The notes below the pieces were generated by a model, which saw only the letters and a program-made list of their open reading frames with translations, ran no database searches and had not been told where the DNA came from. Made by a program: the position numbers and the translations under genes. DNA of 64,000 bases from Aporhodopirellula rubra (GTDB lineage: Bacteria > Planctomycetota > Planctomycetia > Pirellulales > Pirellulaceae): assembly GCF_014192335.1 (NCBI RefSeq), contig NZ_JACHXU010000009.1, positions 186,001 through 250,000 of the forward strand, given 5' to 3'. This document shows positions 26,275-35,253 of the stretch, piece after piece (the stretch's first letter is position 1; every line of letters starts with the position of its first letter).

Positions 26275-27582
26275 ATGCTTACCTCGACTAACGCCTCCGA
26301 CACCCATCCTCTCAGCCACGCCGCGTTTGAACGGGCGACAAAATTGATGCCCGGCGGCGTGAACTCACCCGCCCGCGCGTTCGGAGCCGTCGGCGGCTCG
26401 CCACTTTTCATTTCACACGCCGAAGGCCCTTACCTCTTCGACCTCGATGGAAATCGCTACATCGACTACATCGGATCATGGGGACCGATGATCCTCGGCC
26501 ATGCCCAACCGGAAGTCATCGAGGCGATCACGCAGGCGGCGACGCGGGGAACCAGTTACGGAGCCCCCACCGAAGCGGAATCACGACTCGCCGAGCAAAT
26601 CATCGACGCGGTGCCGAGTATCGAGAAGGTTCGGCTGGTCAACAGCGGCACCGAAGCCACCATGAGTGCGTTGCGTGTCGCCCGCGGAGCAACGGGACGA
26701 AACAAAGTCATTAAGTTTGCGGGCAACTACCACGGTCATGTCGACGCGCTTTTGGTCGCGGCGGGTAGCGCCGCGGCAACACTCGGGGCACCCGACTCCC
26801 CGGGCGTGACTCCCGGTGCCGCCGCCGACACGATCGTGTTGTCGTACAACGACGTTTCCGGTCTCGAGAACGTTTTCGCCCAACATGGCAGCGAAATTGC
26901 CGCCGTGATCCTCGAGCCGGTTGTCGGCAACATGGGCTGTGTGACCCCGACGATGGAGTTTTTGCAATCCATGCGAGACTTGACCACACGGCATGGTTCG
27001 ATCCTGATTTTTGACGAAGTCATGACCGGTTTTCGCGTCGCAATGGGTGGAGCACAAGAACGTTTTGGGATCACCCCGGACATGACCACGCTCGGCAAAA
27101 TTGTCGGCGGCGGCATGCCACTGGGAGCCTACGGCGGACAGCGCGACATCATGGACCAAGTGCTCCCGACGGGTAAAGTTTTCCAAGCCGGAACGCTGAG
27201 CGGGAACCCGGTGGCCGTCGCTGCCGGTTCGGCAACGCTCGACATACTGAAGAAGGCCCCACCATACGAAGCCCTCGAACGTATGGGCGAACGCCTCGCC
27301 ACCGGACTCGCGTCGGCCGCCTCCGACGCTGGCATCCCACACACAGTCGCTCGTGTGGGCAGCATGATGACGCTGTTCTTCAACCCAGATCCGGTCACGT
27401 GCTGGGATGAGGCTGACCGATGCGATCGCGAAGCATTCGGGCGTTACTTCTGGGGACTCATCGGCCAGGGCGTTTACATGCCATGCAGCCAATTCGAAGC
27501 GTTGTTCTTCAGCCGACTGCATGACGAAGCGATCATTGATGAAACGATTGATGCCGCCCGCAAGACTCTCGCTGCACTTTGA
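26275..27582 (+). CDS. hemL: Glutamate-1-semialdehyde 2,1-aminomutase
   Basis: 435 residues. HemL converts glutamate-1-semialdehyde to 5-aminolevulinate in C5 haem synthesis, using PLP or PMP. Family marks are MPGGVNSPARAF at the N-terminus, LVNSGTEATMSALRVAR, NYHGHVD, FDEVMTGFRVA, and TTLGKIVGGGMPLGAYGG with the catalytic Lys275. Length agrees with E. coli HemL (426). All active-site features are present. It stands alone, forward, before the PAS-LuxR gene. The ribosome site before the ATG is weak. Confidence 0.95.
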   Translation: MLTSTNASDTHPLSHAAFERATKLMPGGVNSPARAFGAVGGSPLFISHAEGPYLFDLDGNRYIDYIGSWGPMILGHAQPEVIEAITQAATRGTSYGAPTEAESRLAEQIIDAVPSIEKVRLVNSGTEATMSALRVARGATGRNKVIKFAGNYHGHVDALLVAAGSAAATLGAPDSPGVTPGAAADTIVLSYNDVSGLENVFAQHGSEIAAVILEPVVGNMGCVTPTMEFLQSMRDLTTRHGSILIFDEVMTGFRVAMGGAQERFGITPDMTTLGKIVGGGMPLGAYGGQRDIMDQVLPTGKVFQAGTLSGNPVAVAAGSATLDILKKAPPYEALERMGERLATGLASAASDAGIPHTVARVGSMMTLFFNPDPVTCWDEADRCDREAFGRYFWGLIGQGVYMPCSQFEALFFSRLHDEAIIDETIDAARKTLAAL

Positions 27583-27707
27583 TTCGGCTTAATAATTGCA
27601 CGCTCTGAATCAGCCGATACCCACCTGCCGCCTTCATGCTGAGATACTCGCCGGACCGAAGTCGATCCAGCAAAACAATCTCATCAATAACGAGAGGATC
27701 TAGCGAC

Positions 27708-28394
27708 GTGTCACGTCCTGAACTGAGCGATATCGATTTCATTACCCTGCTCGATCAAGATCCAGACATCGGGCTGGCAATCGTATCGAGCGACGGCGAA
27801 ATCGTGGACTACAACGCAAACACACCAACCCTGTTTGGTGTCGATCCGGCGGTCAATTTTCGAAACAAACTCCTTGGAGATATCTTCGAATTTGAATTTG
27901 TCGAGGAACGCATGCAGTGGATCGGTGAAGTGCTGCAAACGCGGCAACCTCTCCGGGTTGATCATTTGTATCACGGTCGCCGAATGGCCTCGACGATCAT
28001 GCCGCTCACCTTTGACTCTGACGCGCGTTACGTCGCCGTCATGACACGACGCGACGCGCAGATGACCGACGAACCGAAAGACAACCATGTCATGAGTCAT
28101 TTCCTCGACCTCGGCCCATTGTCAACGCTCACCAAACGAGAATTGGAAATCCTCGTTCTGCTAGGTCACGGATACAGCGTCCCCGAAACGGCCCGGCGAC
28201 TCTACCGCAGCCCCCGAACCGTGGAACAACACAAAGCGTCGATCGGACGAAAGCTGGGCGTTTCCGCGATCGCTGACATCGCCAGGATCGTGGCCGTCCA
28301 CGGGTTGAAACTCGAAGACCTCGAACTCGATCGCCTCCTCGCCCTGCGACCTGAATATCGCCACGAAACGGAAAAAGTCGGCCCAACGCGGTAG
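27708..28394 (+). CDS. PAS domain LuxR-type response regulator-like protein
   Basis: 228 residues from a GTG at 27708 preceded by GAGAGG; the frame is open to 27636, giving up to 24 more residues. The N-terminal half (about 10-115) has PAS character (GLAIVSSDGEIVDYNANTPTLFG). The C-terminal half is a LuxR/FixJ helix-turn-helix: LTKRELEILVLLGHGYSVPETARRLYRSPRTVEQHKASIGRKLG. There is no receiver Asp domain, so the signal should enter through the PAS domain. It lies between hemL and the DUF1552 gene, about 160 bp before the latter, which makes that operon a candidate target. Confidence 0.82.
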   Translation: MSRPELSDIDFITLLDQDPDIGLAIVSSDGEIVDYNANTPTLFGVDPAVNFRNKLLGDIFEFEFVEERMQWIGEVLQTRQPLRVDHLYHGRRMASTIMPLTFDSDARYVAVMTRRDAQMTDEPKDNHVMSHFLDLGPLSTLTKRELEILVLLGHGYSVPETARRLYRSPRTVEQHKASIGRKLGVSAIADIARIVAVHGLKLEDLELDRLLALRPEYRHETEKVGPTR

Positions 28395-28556
28395 TCATGG
28401 GCTCTTCGCAACAACACAAACCCATAGAATTCATCCCGGCACCATCGTCTCGGAGTGTATCTTGGAGGGACCGATGGCACGTTTTGTCGCGGCGTCACGG
28501 AACACTCCTCCTCCGTGATGCTCCCCCCCGATCAACGCAAAACCGAGAACGATCCG

Positions 28557-29906
28557 ATGGCAATCACTCTTTCACGACGAACCGTTCTCCGCGGATTGGG
28601 GACATCCGTTGCTCTGCCGATGCTCGATGCGATGCACCCCACTCGACTTCTCGCGGCCTCGCATCGCGAAACATCGTCTCCGATCCGAATGGGATTCTTC
28701 TATGTCCCCAATGGCATGCACATGCCTGACTGGACGCCGAAGGAAGACGGTGCGTCGTACGCCATGACCGAAACACTGGCCCGAATTGCCGACCACCGAA
28801 ACGACATCAATGTGCTCTCCGGGTTAACGCTCGACGGAGCCCGAGCACACGGTGACGGCGGAGGTGACCATGCCCGCAGCGTGGCGGCGTTTTTGACGGG
28901 CGCTCATCCGCGAAAAACCAACGGCGCCGACATCGAAAACGGCGTCTCGGTAGACCAGGCAACGGCAATGCAGGTCGGCGATGCGACTCGATTCTCATCA
29001 CTCGAACTAGGACTCGAAACGAGTAGCCAGGCCGGCAATTGCGATTCCGGCTACAGTTGTGCATACGCGTCGAACATGTCATGGCGTGGACCGACCAATC
29101 CGATGGCCAAAGAGCACGATCCGCGGGCGGTATTCGATCGACTCTTCGGAGGTCAAACTGAAAAGGAAACACGACGGGCACGCAGCGAACGCGAAAAACA
29201 TCGCAAGTCCATTCTCGACTTTGTCGAAGCCGACGCGAAACGATTGCACGCACACCTTCCCATCGTTGACCGCCGGAAACTCGATGAATACCTGTATTCT
29301 GTCCGCGACATTGAGAAACGGATTGCCGGAGCTGAAAAACTCGGCATGACCGAAGAAGGCGTCCCCGATTTTCCCCGACCGCTCGGCGTGCCTCGCGAAC
29401 TATCCAAACACAGTGAATTGATGATGGATATGATCGCACTTGCCTATCAAACCGATAGCACTCGGATCCTCTCGTTCATGTTTACTAACGCGGGCAGCAA
29501 TCGGTCGTATAAAGAAATCGAAGTCAACGACGGACACCATGAACTTTCGCATCACGGCAAAAGCGCCGACAAGCAGCACGGCATTGCAAAGATCAACCGG
29601 TTCCATCTCGACCGATTTGAGTACCTGCTGAGAAAGCTGAAACAAATCCCCGAAGGTGAAGGCACGCTGCTCGACCATTGCATGATTGTCTACGGCAGCG
29701 GGATCAGTGACGGCGATCGCCACAACCATGACGACTTGCCGATATTGTTGGCCGGTGGTGGAGGCGGACGCATCCGATCCGGACGACACATTCGCTACAA
29801 GAATGGCACGCCGCTCTGCAACCTTTATCTGTGGATGATGCAGCAAATGGGAGCATCGGCAGATAAGTTCGGCGACAGTACCGCACCTCTCGACCGGCTA
29901 GGATGA
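28557..29906 (+). CDS. DUF1552 protein, Tat-exported
   Basis: 449 residues from the ATG at 28557. The N-terminus has a twin-arginine signal (LSRRTVLRGLGTSVALPML), then the DUF1552 start GFFYVPNGMHMPDW and landmarks GGDHARSVAAFLTGAHP and IVYGSGISDGDRHNHDDLP. DUF1552 proteins are widespread in planctomycetes, fold like alkaline-phosphatase/sulfatase relatives by prediction, and have no proven function. They usually sit next to a DUF1592/DUF1588/DUF1585 cytochrome-like gene; none is present here. The stop overlaps the ATG of the VTT membrane gene by 4 bp (ATGA), coupling the two. Confidence 0.9.
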   Translation: MAITLSRRTVLRGLGTSVALPMLDAMHPTRLLAASHRETSSPIRMGFFYVPNGMHMPDWTPKEDGASYAMTETLARIADHRNDINVLSGLTLDGARAHGDGGGDHARSVAAFLTGAHPRKTNGADIENGVSVDQATAMQVGDATRFSSLELGLETSSQAGNCDSGYSCAYASNMSWRGPTNPMAKEHDPRAVFDRLFGGQTEKETRRARSEREKHRKSILDFVEADAKRLHAHLPIVDRRKLDEYLYSVRDIEKRIAGAEKLGMTEEGVPDFPRPLGVPRELSKHSELMMDMIALAYQTDSTRILSFMFTNAGSNRSYKEIEVNDGHHELSHHGKSADKQHGIAKINRFHLDRFEYLLRKLKQIPEGEGTLLDHCMIVYGSGISDGDRHNHDDLPILLAGGGGGRIRSGRHIRYKNGTPLCNLYLWMMQQMGASADKFGDSTAPLDRLG

Positions 29907-30694
29907 ACGCACTCCTGCTGCAACGACGGCGGCTCATTCCGATCGCAATCCTGTTATCCGCACTGGCCTGGTTAGCCACGGGCAGTTCGCTCACGACGGC
30001 CAGACAACTGCTTGAATCCTCCCAGGGTGCCGGCCCCATCGGGTTTGTGATTTTGGGGACGGGACTGATGTGTTTCTTTGTTCCTAAGACCTTCATCTCA
30101 TTGGCCGCCGGTGGTCTGTTTGGGATGTTCGACGGTGCCTGGATTTTGACCACAACGGCACTCGTGTCGGCGATGGTGAATTACCACATCGGACAATGGA
30201 CTCTGCCGAGTCGCCGAGCCAAACGACAACAACGATCTGATCCGATTTCTTGGCAGGCACCATTCTTCGAAATCGATGCGTCTGCCGAAATCGGTCAAAA
30301 GGCGTCGTCAAACAAAGGTTTGCAAACTCAACGTTTGCTGATGCAGATTCGCAAAATGGCCCGCGAAGGAGGATTCGGATTCCATTTGGCGGTCCGCTTA
30401 ACCCCAATTCCCACGACCATTATCAGCTACACCATGGGCGCCGCGTCGGCCCGGCAAACGCCGTACGCCTGTGCCGCGATCATGGCATCGATCCCACAAT
30501 GGCTGTGGGTTTGTTGCGGTGCCGCTGCGACCAGTGAAGACGGGTTCGGGATCGCAAAGATGGTCGGCGTCGGATGCTCCGTCGCCGCCGCGATCGTGCT
30601 CTCGGTCTGGGTTCCGCGACGTATCGTGAACGCGTTCGCCGAAGAGTCCCGTAACAGCGAAATGGTTTCAGTCGGGTCCGCCTACGAACAGTAG
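29903..30694 (+). CDS. VTT-domain (TVP38/DedA-like) membrane protein
   Basis: 263 residues with an N-terminal membrane helix (IAILLSALAWLATG), then the VTT-domain landmarks FVPKTFISLAAGGLFGMFDG, a soluble loop with an Arg/Lys-rich start (about 95-150), and RLTPIPTTIISYTMGA, followed by two more hydrophobic segments. VTT proteins are inner-membrane proteins linked to phospholipid (undecaprenyl phosphate) flipping in other bacteria. The loop of about 55 residues is long for the family. The gene is translationally coupled to the DUF1552 gene, which suggests a joint role at the envelope. Confidence 0.8.
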   Translation: MNALLLQRRRLIPIAILLSALAWLATGSSLTTARQLLESSQGAGPIGFVILGTGLMCFFVPKTFISLAAGGLFGMFDGAWILTTTALVSAMVNYHIGQWTLPSRRAKRQQRSDPISWQAPFFEIDASAEIGQKASSNKGLQTQRLLMQIRKMAREGGFGFHLAVRLTPIPTTIISYTMGAASARQTPYACAAIMASIPQWLWVCCGAAATSEDGFGIAKMVGVGCSVAAAIVLSVWVPRRIVNAFAEESRNSEMVSVGSAYEQ

Positions 30695-30765
30695 CCTGGT
30701 ATGGCAGTCGTGAACGATAACCGCGCGTGAAAGGCTTTTCTCAACGGAGCCAATCCGTATGAAGA

Positions 30766-31419
30766 TTATCGATCGAGAACCATGTCGATCAGACTGTCCA
30801 TTCCCATCCGCGTGTCTTTCGCAATGACCAACCGGTCACCGGGACGTAGCGAATAATCGGACTCAGGACGAATTTGATCAGGAGCCCGGTCGACGAAGAG
30901 CACATCCATCCGGACGCCTTCGAAACTACTCGGCGATGGGCGATACAACGCCGCTTGAACTTTGCCGAGTTTCCTCATCACGCCGGTTTGTTCCAACAAT
31001 GTGCTGACGAAAACACTTTGCCCGGCACCGCTTTCGCCATTAGGCAACGGCAAGACTCGAATCGGCACATCATCGTCGAGAATCTGTAGAACGATCGAGT
31101 TGTTGGCCTTCGCGTTGCGAACGCTTTGGTAGACCTCTTGGGTAAACGTGCTCGATGGCAGTGAAGCATTGACGCCGACGGGTACATAGTTTTCTTGCTG
31201 TACGGATGCGGAAGGTGCCGCACCGGTACCCAACGCGGTCAACGCTGGCATCTTGATCGCCGCCCCGGGGAACATCGAACATCCCGTCAAACCCATCGGC
31301 AATATCGCGAGTCCCACGCACAACAACTGCGGCAGCATCGTCGTAACAACATTTCTATGGCTGCGATGTTTCACGGAAGCACTCGGGTTGGCCGCGCTGG
31401 ACGATTTGGCAGGTTGCAT
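30766..31419 (-). CDS. Lipoprotein with C-terminal SLBB-like strand
   Basis: 217 residues from the ATG at 31419 (MQPAKSSSAANP), preceded by AAGG. A hydrophobic stretch ends in a lipobox (LPMGLTGC, Cys at about 47 in this numbering), after a long basic pre-region. The mature part has a Ser/Ala/Thr-rich tether and a small domain ending with YSLRPGDRLVIAKDTRMG, which resembles the last strands of SLBB or polysaccharide-export proteins. No Wza-type core is visible, so function is unassigned. It converges on the VTT gene and diverges from the Nudix gene. Confidence 0.65.
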   Translation of the reverse strand: MQPAKSSSAANPSASVKHRSHRNVVTTMLPQLLCVGLAILPMGLTGCSMFPGAAIKMPALTALGTGAAPSASVQQENYVPVGVNASLPSSTFTQEVYQSVRNAKANNSIVLQILDDDVPIRVLPLPNGESGAGQSVFVSTLLEQTGVMRKLGKVQAALYRPSPSSFEGVRMDVLFVDRAPDQIRPESDYSLRPGDRLVIAKDTRMGMDSLIDMVLDR

Positions 31420-31632
31420 GAATCGGACCTTGCTTGCGACTGGGGATGTCAGTGGAGGGCGGAATTGCCGGTTGCTCAGACATGGAGGCTTAGGCAAACT
31501 TTAACGACACCTGTTGCATCGACCTGCCACAAACGATTTCTTGACGAAATTTCGAAATTTTGCTCATCTGCCATGTGGGGGCCCACGGATTCGGGTTGCT
31601 CATCTCATCCTAGGATTGATAGAAGTTCGTTC

Positions 31633-32091
31633 ATGTCATACTCCCCACCATCGTCTTCCTCACGACGCCGAAATCGCAAACGCGGTGTGATTGGCGTGAT
31701 GTTTCGTCAAGACCGATTACTGATCATTCGTCGATCACTGACCGTCAACGCCCCCGGCAAACTGTGTCTGCCCGGTGGTGGAATCGAAGCGGGTGAATCC
31801 GAGGAAGAGGCCCTGATTCGTGAGATGCAGGAAGAAATCCTCGTCGATGTCGAACCCGTTCGCTTGTGCCACCGCAGCGTCACGCCATGGGGAACGCAAC
31901 TCGCATGGTGGATCGCGAACATCAACGACGAGGCTGAACCGGTGGCGAATCCGGAAGAAGTCGCTGAAATCCATTGGATGACGCCCGACGACATCGCTCA
32001 GGCGTCCAATGTCCTCCCGAGCCTACCTGAGTTCCTCTCACATTGGCGGGCCGGCCAGATCGATCTGCCGTGGAATGTCTCTGGTAATTAG
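31633..32091 (+). CDS. Nudix hydrolase
   Basis: 152 residues from the ATG at 31633; the longer open frame upstream overlaps the lipoprotein gene and is not family-like. The Nudix box is GGGIEAGESEEEALIREMQEEIL, reported here as its parts: GGGIEAGE at about 46-53 and REMQEE at about 61-66; both catalytic glutamates are present, with Ile where the box normally has a Gly-preceding position. The start is basic (SSSRRRNRKRG). The substrate is probably a nucleoside diphosphate linked to another moiety; it cannot be specified. The 29-codon basic gene follows about 135 bp downstream. Confidence 0.85.
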   Translation: MSYSPPSSSSRRRNRKRGVIGVMFRQDRLLIIRRSLTVNAPGKLCLPGGGIEAGESEEEALIREMQEEILVDVEPVRLCHRSVTPWGTQLAWWIANINDEAEPVANPEEVAEIHWMTPDDIAQASNVLPSLPEFLSHWRAGQIDLPWNVSGN

Positions 32092-32225
32092 GCGAGAACG
32101 TCCCCTTCCGCTTTCCACCTTGCCTGAAAAACGTGTTCTGCTACGCTTACGTGCCTTGCATGTTGGGGAGGCCGTAACTCCTCGCAATCTAAAATACAGA
32201 AAAATCGACGAGGAGAATGAACTAG

Positions 32226-32315
32226 GTGGGTACTAAGAGAACTGGAAAAGGCCGTCGCAAAGTGGGAAGAAAGAAACGACGAATGCGGGCAAAGATTCGT
32301 CATCGCAAGAAATAA
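32226..32315 (+). CDS. 29-codon highly basic mini-protein
   Basis: A GTG at 32226 with GAGGAG at 32210-32215, 10 nt upstream, opens a 29-codon frame ending in TAA. The product starts MGTKRTGKGRRKVGRKK and ends RMRAKIRHRKK; over half of its residues are Lys or Arg. This resembles the short basic proteins of the AURKAIP1/COX24 (bS22-like) or bTHX type that bind the small ribosomal subunit, though I cannot assign either with certainty. An ATG six bases before the GTG reads only Met-Asn-stop in another frame. The strong ribosome site in an otherwise empty gap argues for a real gene. Confidence 0.6.
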   Translation: MGTKRTGKGRRKVGRKKRRMRAKIRHRKK

Positions 32316-32406
32316 ATCTGCGACGGGCCACTGAGATGCGTCGATTCGATTAAATTCGGGTCTCTTGTTCATCCTTCACGAATCGACGCTTTCGAGTTGT
32401 ATCGCG

Positions 32407-33984
32407 ATGCCCGGTCCCTCAGTCCACGATCTTCTGGGCTTGCCAGCCGACGTCACCCAGCCCAACGCCTACCAGGTTTTTGGGCTCGAATTGGGTGAAG
32501 CGGATCATGAGTTGATCCGGTCGGCGATCGAAAAACGGGTTCGCTCTCTCAAGCAGGCAAAACCGTCGGCCTCCCCTGAGGTCTGGACGAAAGCCGCTCG
32601 GGCGGTTCAAGCCGCACAGAAAGTATTAAGCGATCCGGCGCAGAAAACCGCTCTCGACGCGCAGTACGGAATCATCAACGATCCCGAACCTGACTCATCG
32701 AGCGTTGTCGACCCGCTCGCGGCACTCCTGCCGACGGCCAAGAAATCTCCACCGGGACCAGCGTCAGCCCCTCCACCTTCGGCGGCTTCCCAATCGCCGG
32801 CGTTGCCTGATGCGCCCTCGGTCGGAGAACAAATCTTCTCAGCCCCCACTCCCGTTCAGGACCAATCCGGTCCACCCACGGTGGCGAACTCGGCACCGCC
32901 CCTCACCCCCATTCGGTCGTCGGGGCCTCAAATCGCGACCCGACGCCCCGTGAGACGCCGACGATCCACCGGCGGACTGATTTTCGGAACGATCGTGCTG
33001 GTCCTTCTCACTGCCATCGTTGGCGGCTTTGCGTACGTTTTCCTCCGTGGCGGCGGCATTGTCGTTGTCAAGAACAACGACGGGTTTGCAATCAAACCGG
33101 GAACCGACAGCGCAAACTCCAGACCATCACAAAGCGCCCCGCCACGCTCAGTAGCCAGCGACGGGATCATGCCGACACCACCTCGCGTCCGGCCCGATTC
33201 CCCAAACGTGGGTTCATGGATGCCATCCGATTTCGAGATGCCGACGCCGCCTACCGGTACCTCGCCCGGTTCGATGCCAAACATGTCGTCGCCCGATCAG
33301 CCTCCGTCGATGGATACGATGACGAATCCATCGATGGGTACTCCGCCGATGACAGCCGAGCCCCCGATGGTCACGACGCCCGCTCCGACGCCGACCCCGG
33401 TCCCTCCGGCCAACAGCACGCCCGATTCACCTCAACCGCCCACTGCCGAACAAATCGCCGCGGGAGAGGCTGCCGTCACCGCATCGCGTGATGCGATCAA
33501 GAACGGCGCGTGGGACACCATGAAATCACTCGCCGAAACCGCCGAAGCGAAAGCGGTCACGGACGCTCAAAAACAAAGCGCCGAGACCCTTTTCCAATTC
33601 GCTGATCTCGCTACGTTCTATCGAGGTGCGATTCAACGAGCGATGGCAGACTTGGTCGCCGGTAACGAAGTCAATCTGACCGAATCGATGACATTTTTGG
33701 TGAAGCAATCTAGCGCCGAGCAAATCACGCTGTATCGCAACAAACGCGATTATCCCTACACGTTTGAAGAACTCCCGCTCAGCGTCGCACACGCGCTCGC
33801 CCCTTTCCAGCTCAACGTGTCGTCACCCGAGGGCCAAGCCGCCAAAGCGGTTTTTCAGGCGATCTCGACCAAAGCAACTCCCGGCCACCGCGTCGAATCG
33901 ATCGAGATCCTGCGCAACCTCGATCAAGTCGAAGGCGCCGACCCCAAACGCCTCGCCGACCTGATCGAGTCCTTTCGCGACTAG
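32407..33984 (+). CDS. Single-pass membrane protein with J-like N-terminus
   Basis: 525 residues from the ATG at 32407 (MPGPSVHDLLGLP). Residues about 20-95 are helical with a J-domain-like layout (YQVFGLELGEADHEL, AARAVQAAQKVLSDPAQKTALDAQYG) but lack the HPD tripeptide. A Pro/Ser-rich linker (95-185) leads to basic RRPVRRRRS and a membrane helix (IFGTIVLVLLTAIVGGFAYVFL). The outer part is first a Pro/Met/Thr/Ser-rich stretch (about 240-365), then a helical C-terminal domain (about 370-525) with no recognised family. The organisation recurs in planctomycetes; the function is unknown. Confidence 0.7.
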   Translation: MPGPSVHDLLGLPADVTQPNAYQVFGLELGEADHELIRSAIEKRVRSLKQAKPSASPEVWTKAARAVQAAQKVLSDPAQKTALDAQYGIINDPEPDSSSVVDPLAALLPTAKKSPPGPASAPPPSAASQSPALPDAPSVGEQIFSAPTPVQDQSGPPTVANSAPPLTPIRSSGPQIATRRPVRRRRSTGGLIFGTIVLVLLTAIVGGFAYVFLRGGGIVVVKNNDGFAIKPGTDSANSRPSQSAPPRSVASDGIMPTPPRVRPDSPNVGSWMPSDFEMPTPPTGTSPGSMPNMSSPDQPPSMDTMTNPSMGTPPMTAEPPMVTTPAPTPTPVPPANSTPDSPQPPTAEQIAAGEAAVTASRDAIKNGAWDTMKSLAETAEAKAVTDAQKQSAETLFQFADLATFYRGAIQRAMADLVAGNEVNLTESMTFLVKQSSAEQITLYRNKRDYPYTFEELPLSVAHALAPFQLNVSSPEGQAAKAVFQAISTKATPGHRVESIEILRNLDQVEGADPKRLADLIESFRD

Positions 33985-34125
33985 TCAAAAAATCAGCACC
34001 CTCGTAATGAGCAGGGTGTCCCCGCCCCAAATCCGTTTGCGATCACAACCAATTCGAGGGTTTCGATTCGTGACGCCCCCCGCAAAACGCGAGCAATCGC
34101 GTCCCCACCTCAAAGGCAACACTGA

Positions 34126-35172
34126 ATGTCCACCGTTGATTTGATGCAAACTCCGTCGTCCGACCCTGCTGTGATTTTGCGATACCGAGATCGTCAATAT
34201 GCGGCTGATCTGATCGGTGCCGCGATTCTCGAATTCGACTTTTTCAGTTTCATCGACCAACACGCGGGAATCTCGTTTGACAATCTCTGTTCCCATTTCG
34301 AATGGCAGACACGTCCGGCTGATGTGCTGCTGACATTGTGCCGGGCGAGTGGGTTTATCGCGAACGAATCCGACGGCGGGATCGTGCTGACGTCCGTCGG
34401 TCGCGAATTCCTTACCTCCGATAGCCAGTGGTTCTTGGGACCCTACTACCAACCGATCGCCGACTCTCCGGTGCGAAAGGATTTCGTCTCGATCTTGAGG
34501 ACAGGCAAACCTGCAAACTGGCAAGCCAAATCCGACGGTGCTGATTGGCACGAGTCGATGAAGGACGAGACGTTCGCACGCAGTTTTACGGACCTAATGA
34601 ATTGCCGTGGTATCGCGTTCGGTCAAAAACTCGCAGCAGCGGTTTCGGATCAAATCGCCGGACATCAACACATGCTCGATGTCGGCGGTGGTTCAGGCAT
34701 CTACAGTTCAACGATGGTCACGCGGCATCCGCACCTTCGCGCGACCGTGCTGGAACAATCCCCGGTCGACGAAATCGCGAGAAAAGAAATCGATCGCCTG
34801 GGGCTCAGCGATCAGGTTCACGTGCATTCGGCGGACATGTTTCGCGATCCGTGGCCGACGGACGTCGATGTGGTGCTGCTCTCCAACTTGCTGCACGACT
34901 GGGACGTCGCGGAGGCTCAACAGATTGTGAACAAAGCGCGCGAGGCGCTCCCCGTGGGTGGCCTGATCATCATTCACGGGGCGATCATCAACGCCGAAAA
35001 GACGGGTCCATTGCCTGTCGCCGAATATTCCTCGTTATTGATGAATATCACCCAGGGCAAGTGTTACAGCGTTTCCGAATATGGCGATTTTCTTCGTCCT
35101 CACGGTTTTGAGCTGCATCCCTACCGAGATACAACCGGAGACCGTGGTTTCCTCACTGCGACAAAATGTTAG
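34126..35172 (+). CDS. SAM-dependent O-methyltransferase (AdoMet_MTases, plant COMT-like)
   Basis: 348 residues. The N-terminal 110 residues form a winged-helix dimerisation domain as in hydroxyneurenosine/acetylserotonin O-methyltransferases; the SAM site is MLDVGGGSGIYSS at about 185-197 with an acidic strand end (VLEQS). LLSNLLHDWDVAEAQQI contains the His-Asp of the catalytic region, and GGLIIIHGAII follows. Small-molecule hydroxyl groups are the usual acceptors; the substrate is unknown here. No biosynthetic cluster adjoins it, though an SDR enzyme lies 700 bp downstream. AAGG precedes the ATG. Confidence 0.87.
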   Translation: MSTVDLMQTPSSDPAVILRYRDRQYAADLIGAAILEFDFFSFIDQHAGISFDNLCSHFEWQTRPADVLLTLCRASGFIANESDGGIVLTSVGREFLTSDSQWFLGPYYQPIADSPVRKDFVSILRTGKPANWQAKSDGADWHESMKDETFARSFTDLMNCRGIAFGQKLAAAVSDQIAGHQHMLDVGGGSGIYSSTMVTRHPHLRATVLEQSPVDEIARKEIDRLGLSDQVHVHSADMFRDPWPTDVDVVLLSNLLHDWDVAEAQQIVNKAREALPVGGLIIIHGAIINAEKTGPLPVAEYSSLLMNITQGKCYSVSEYGDFLRPHGFELHPYRDTTGDRGFLTATKC

Positions 35173-35253
35173 GTCGATAAGGAATTTCAAAGCTCTATTT
35201 TCAGAGTACGATGAACCGAACTGTTTCCACAAAGAAGTGAGCGGAAGGTTGCC

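Noticed and set aside
26581-27522. 313-codon reverse frame over hemL
   Set aside because: HemL is certain on the forward strand and the reverse product is low in hydrophobic core and unlike any family.
34021-34110. Possible tRNA-like TTCGATTC loop
   Set aside because: No acceptor or anticodon stems could be formed around it.
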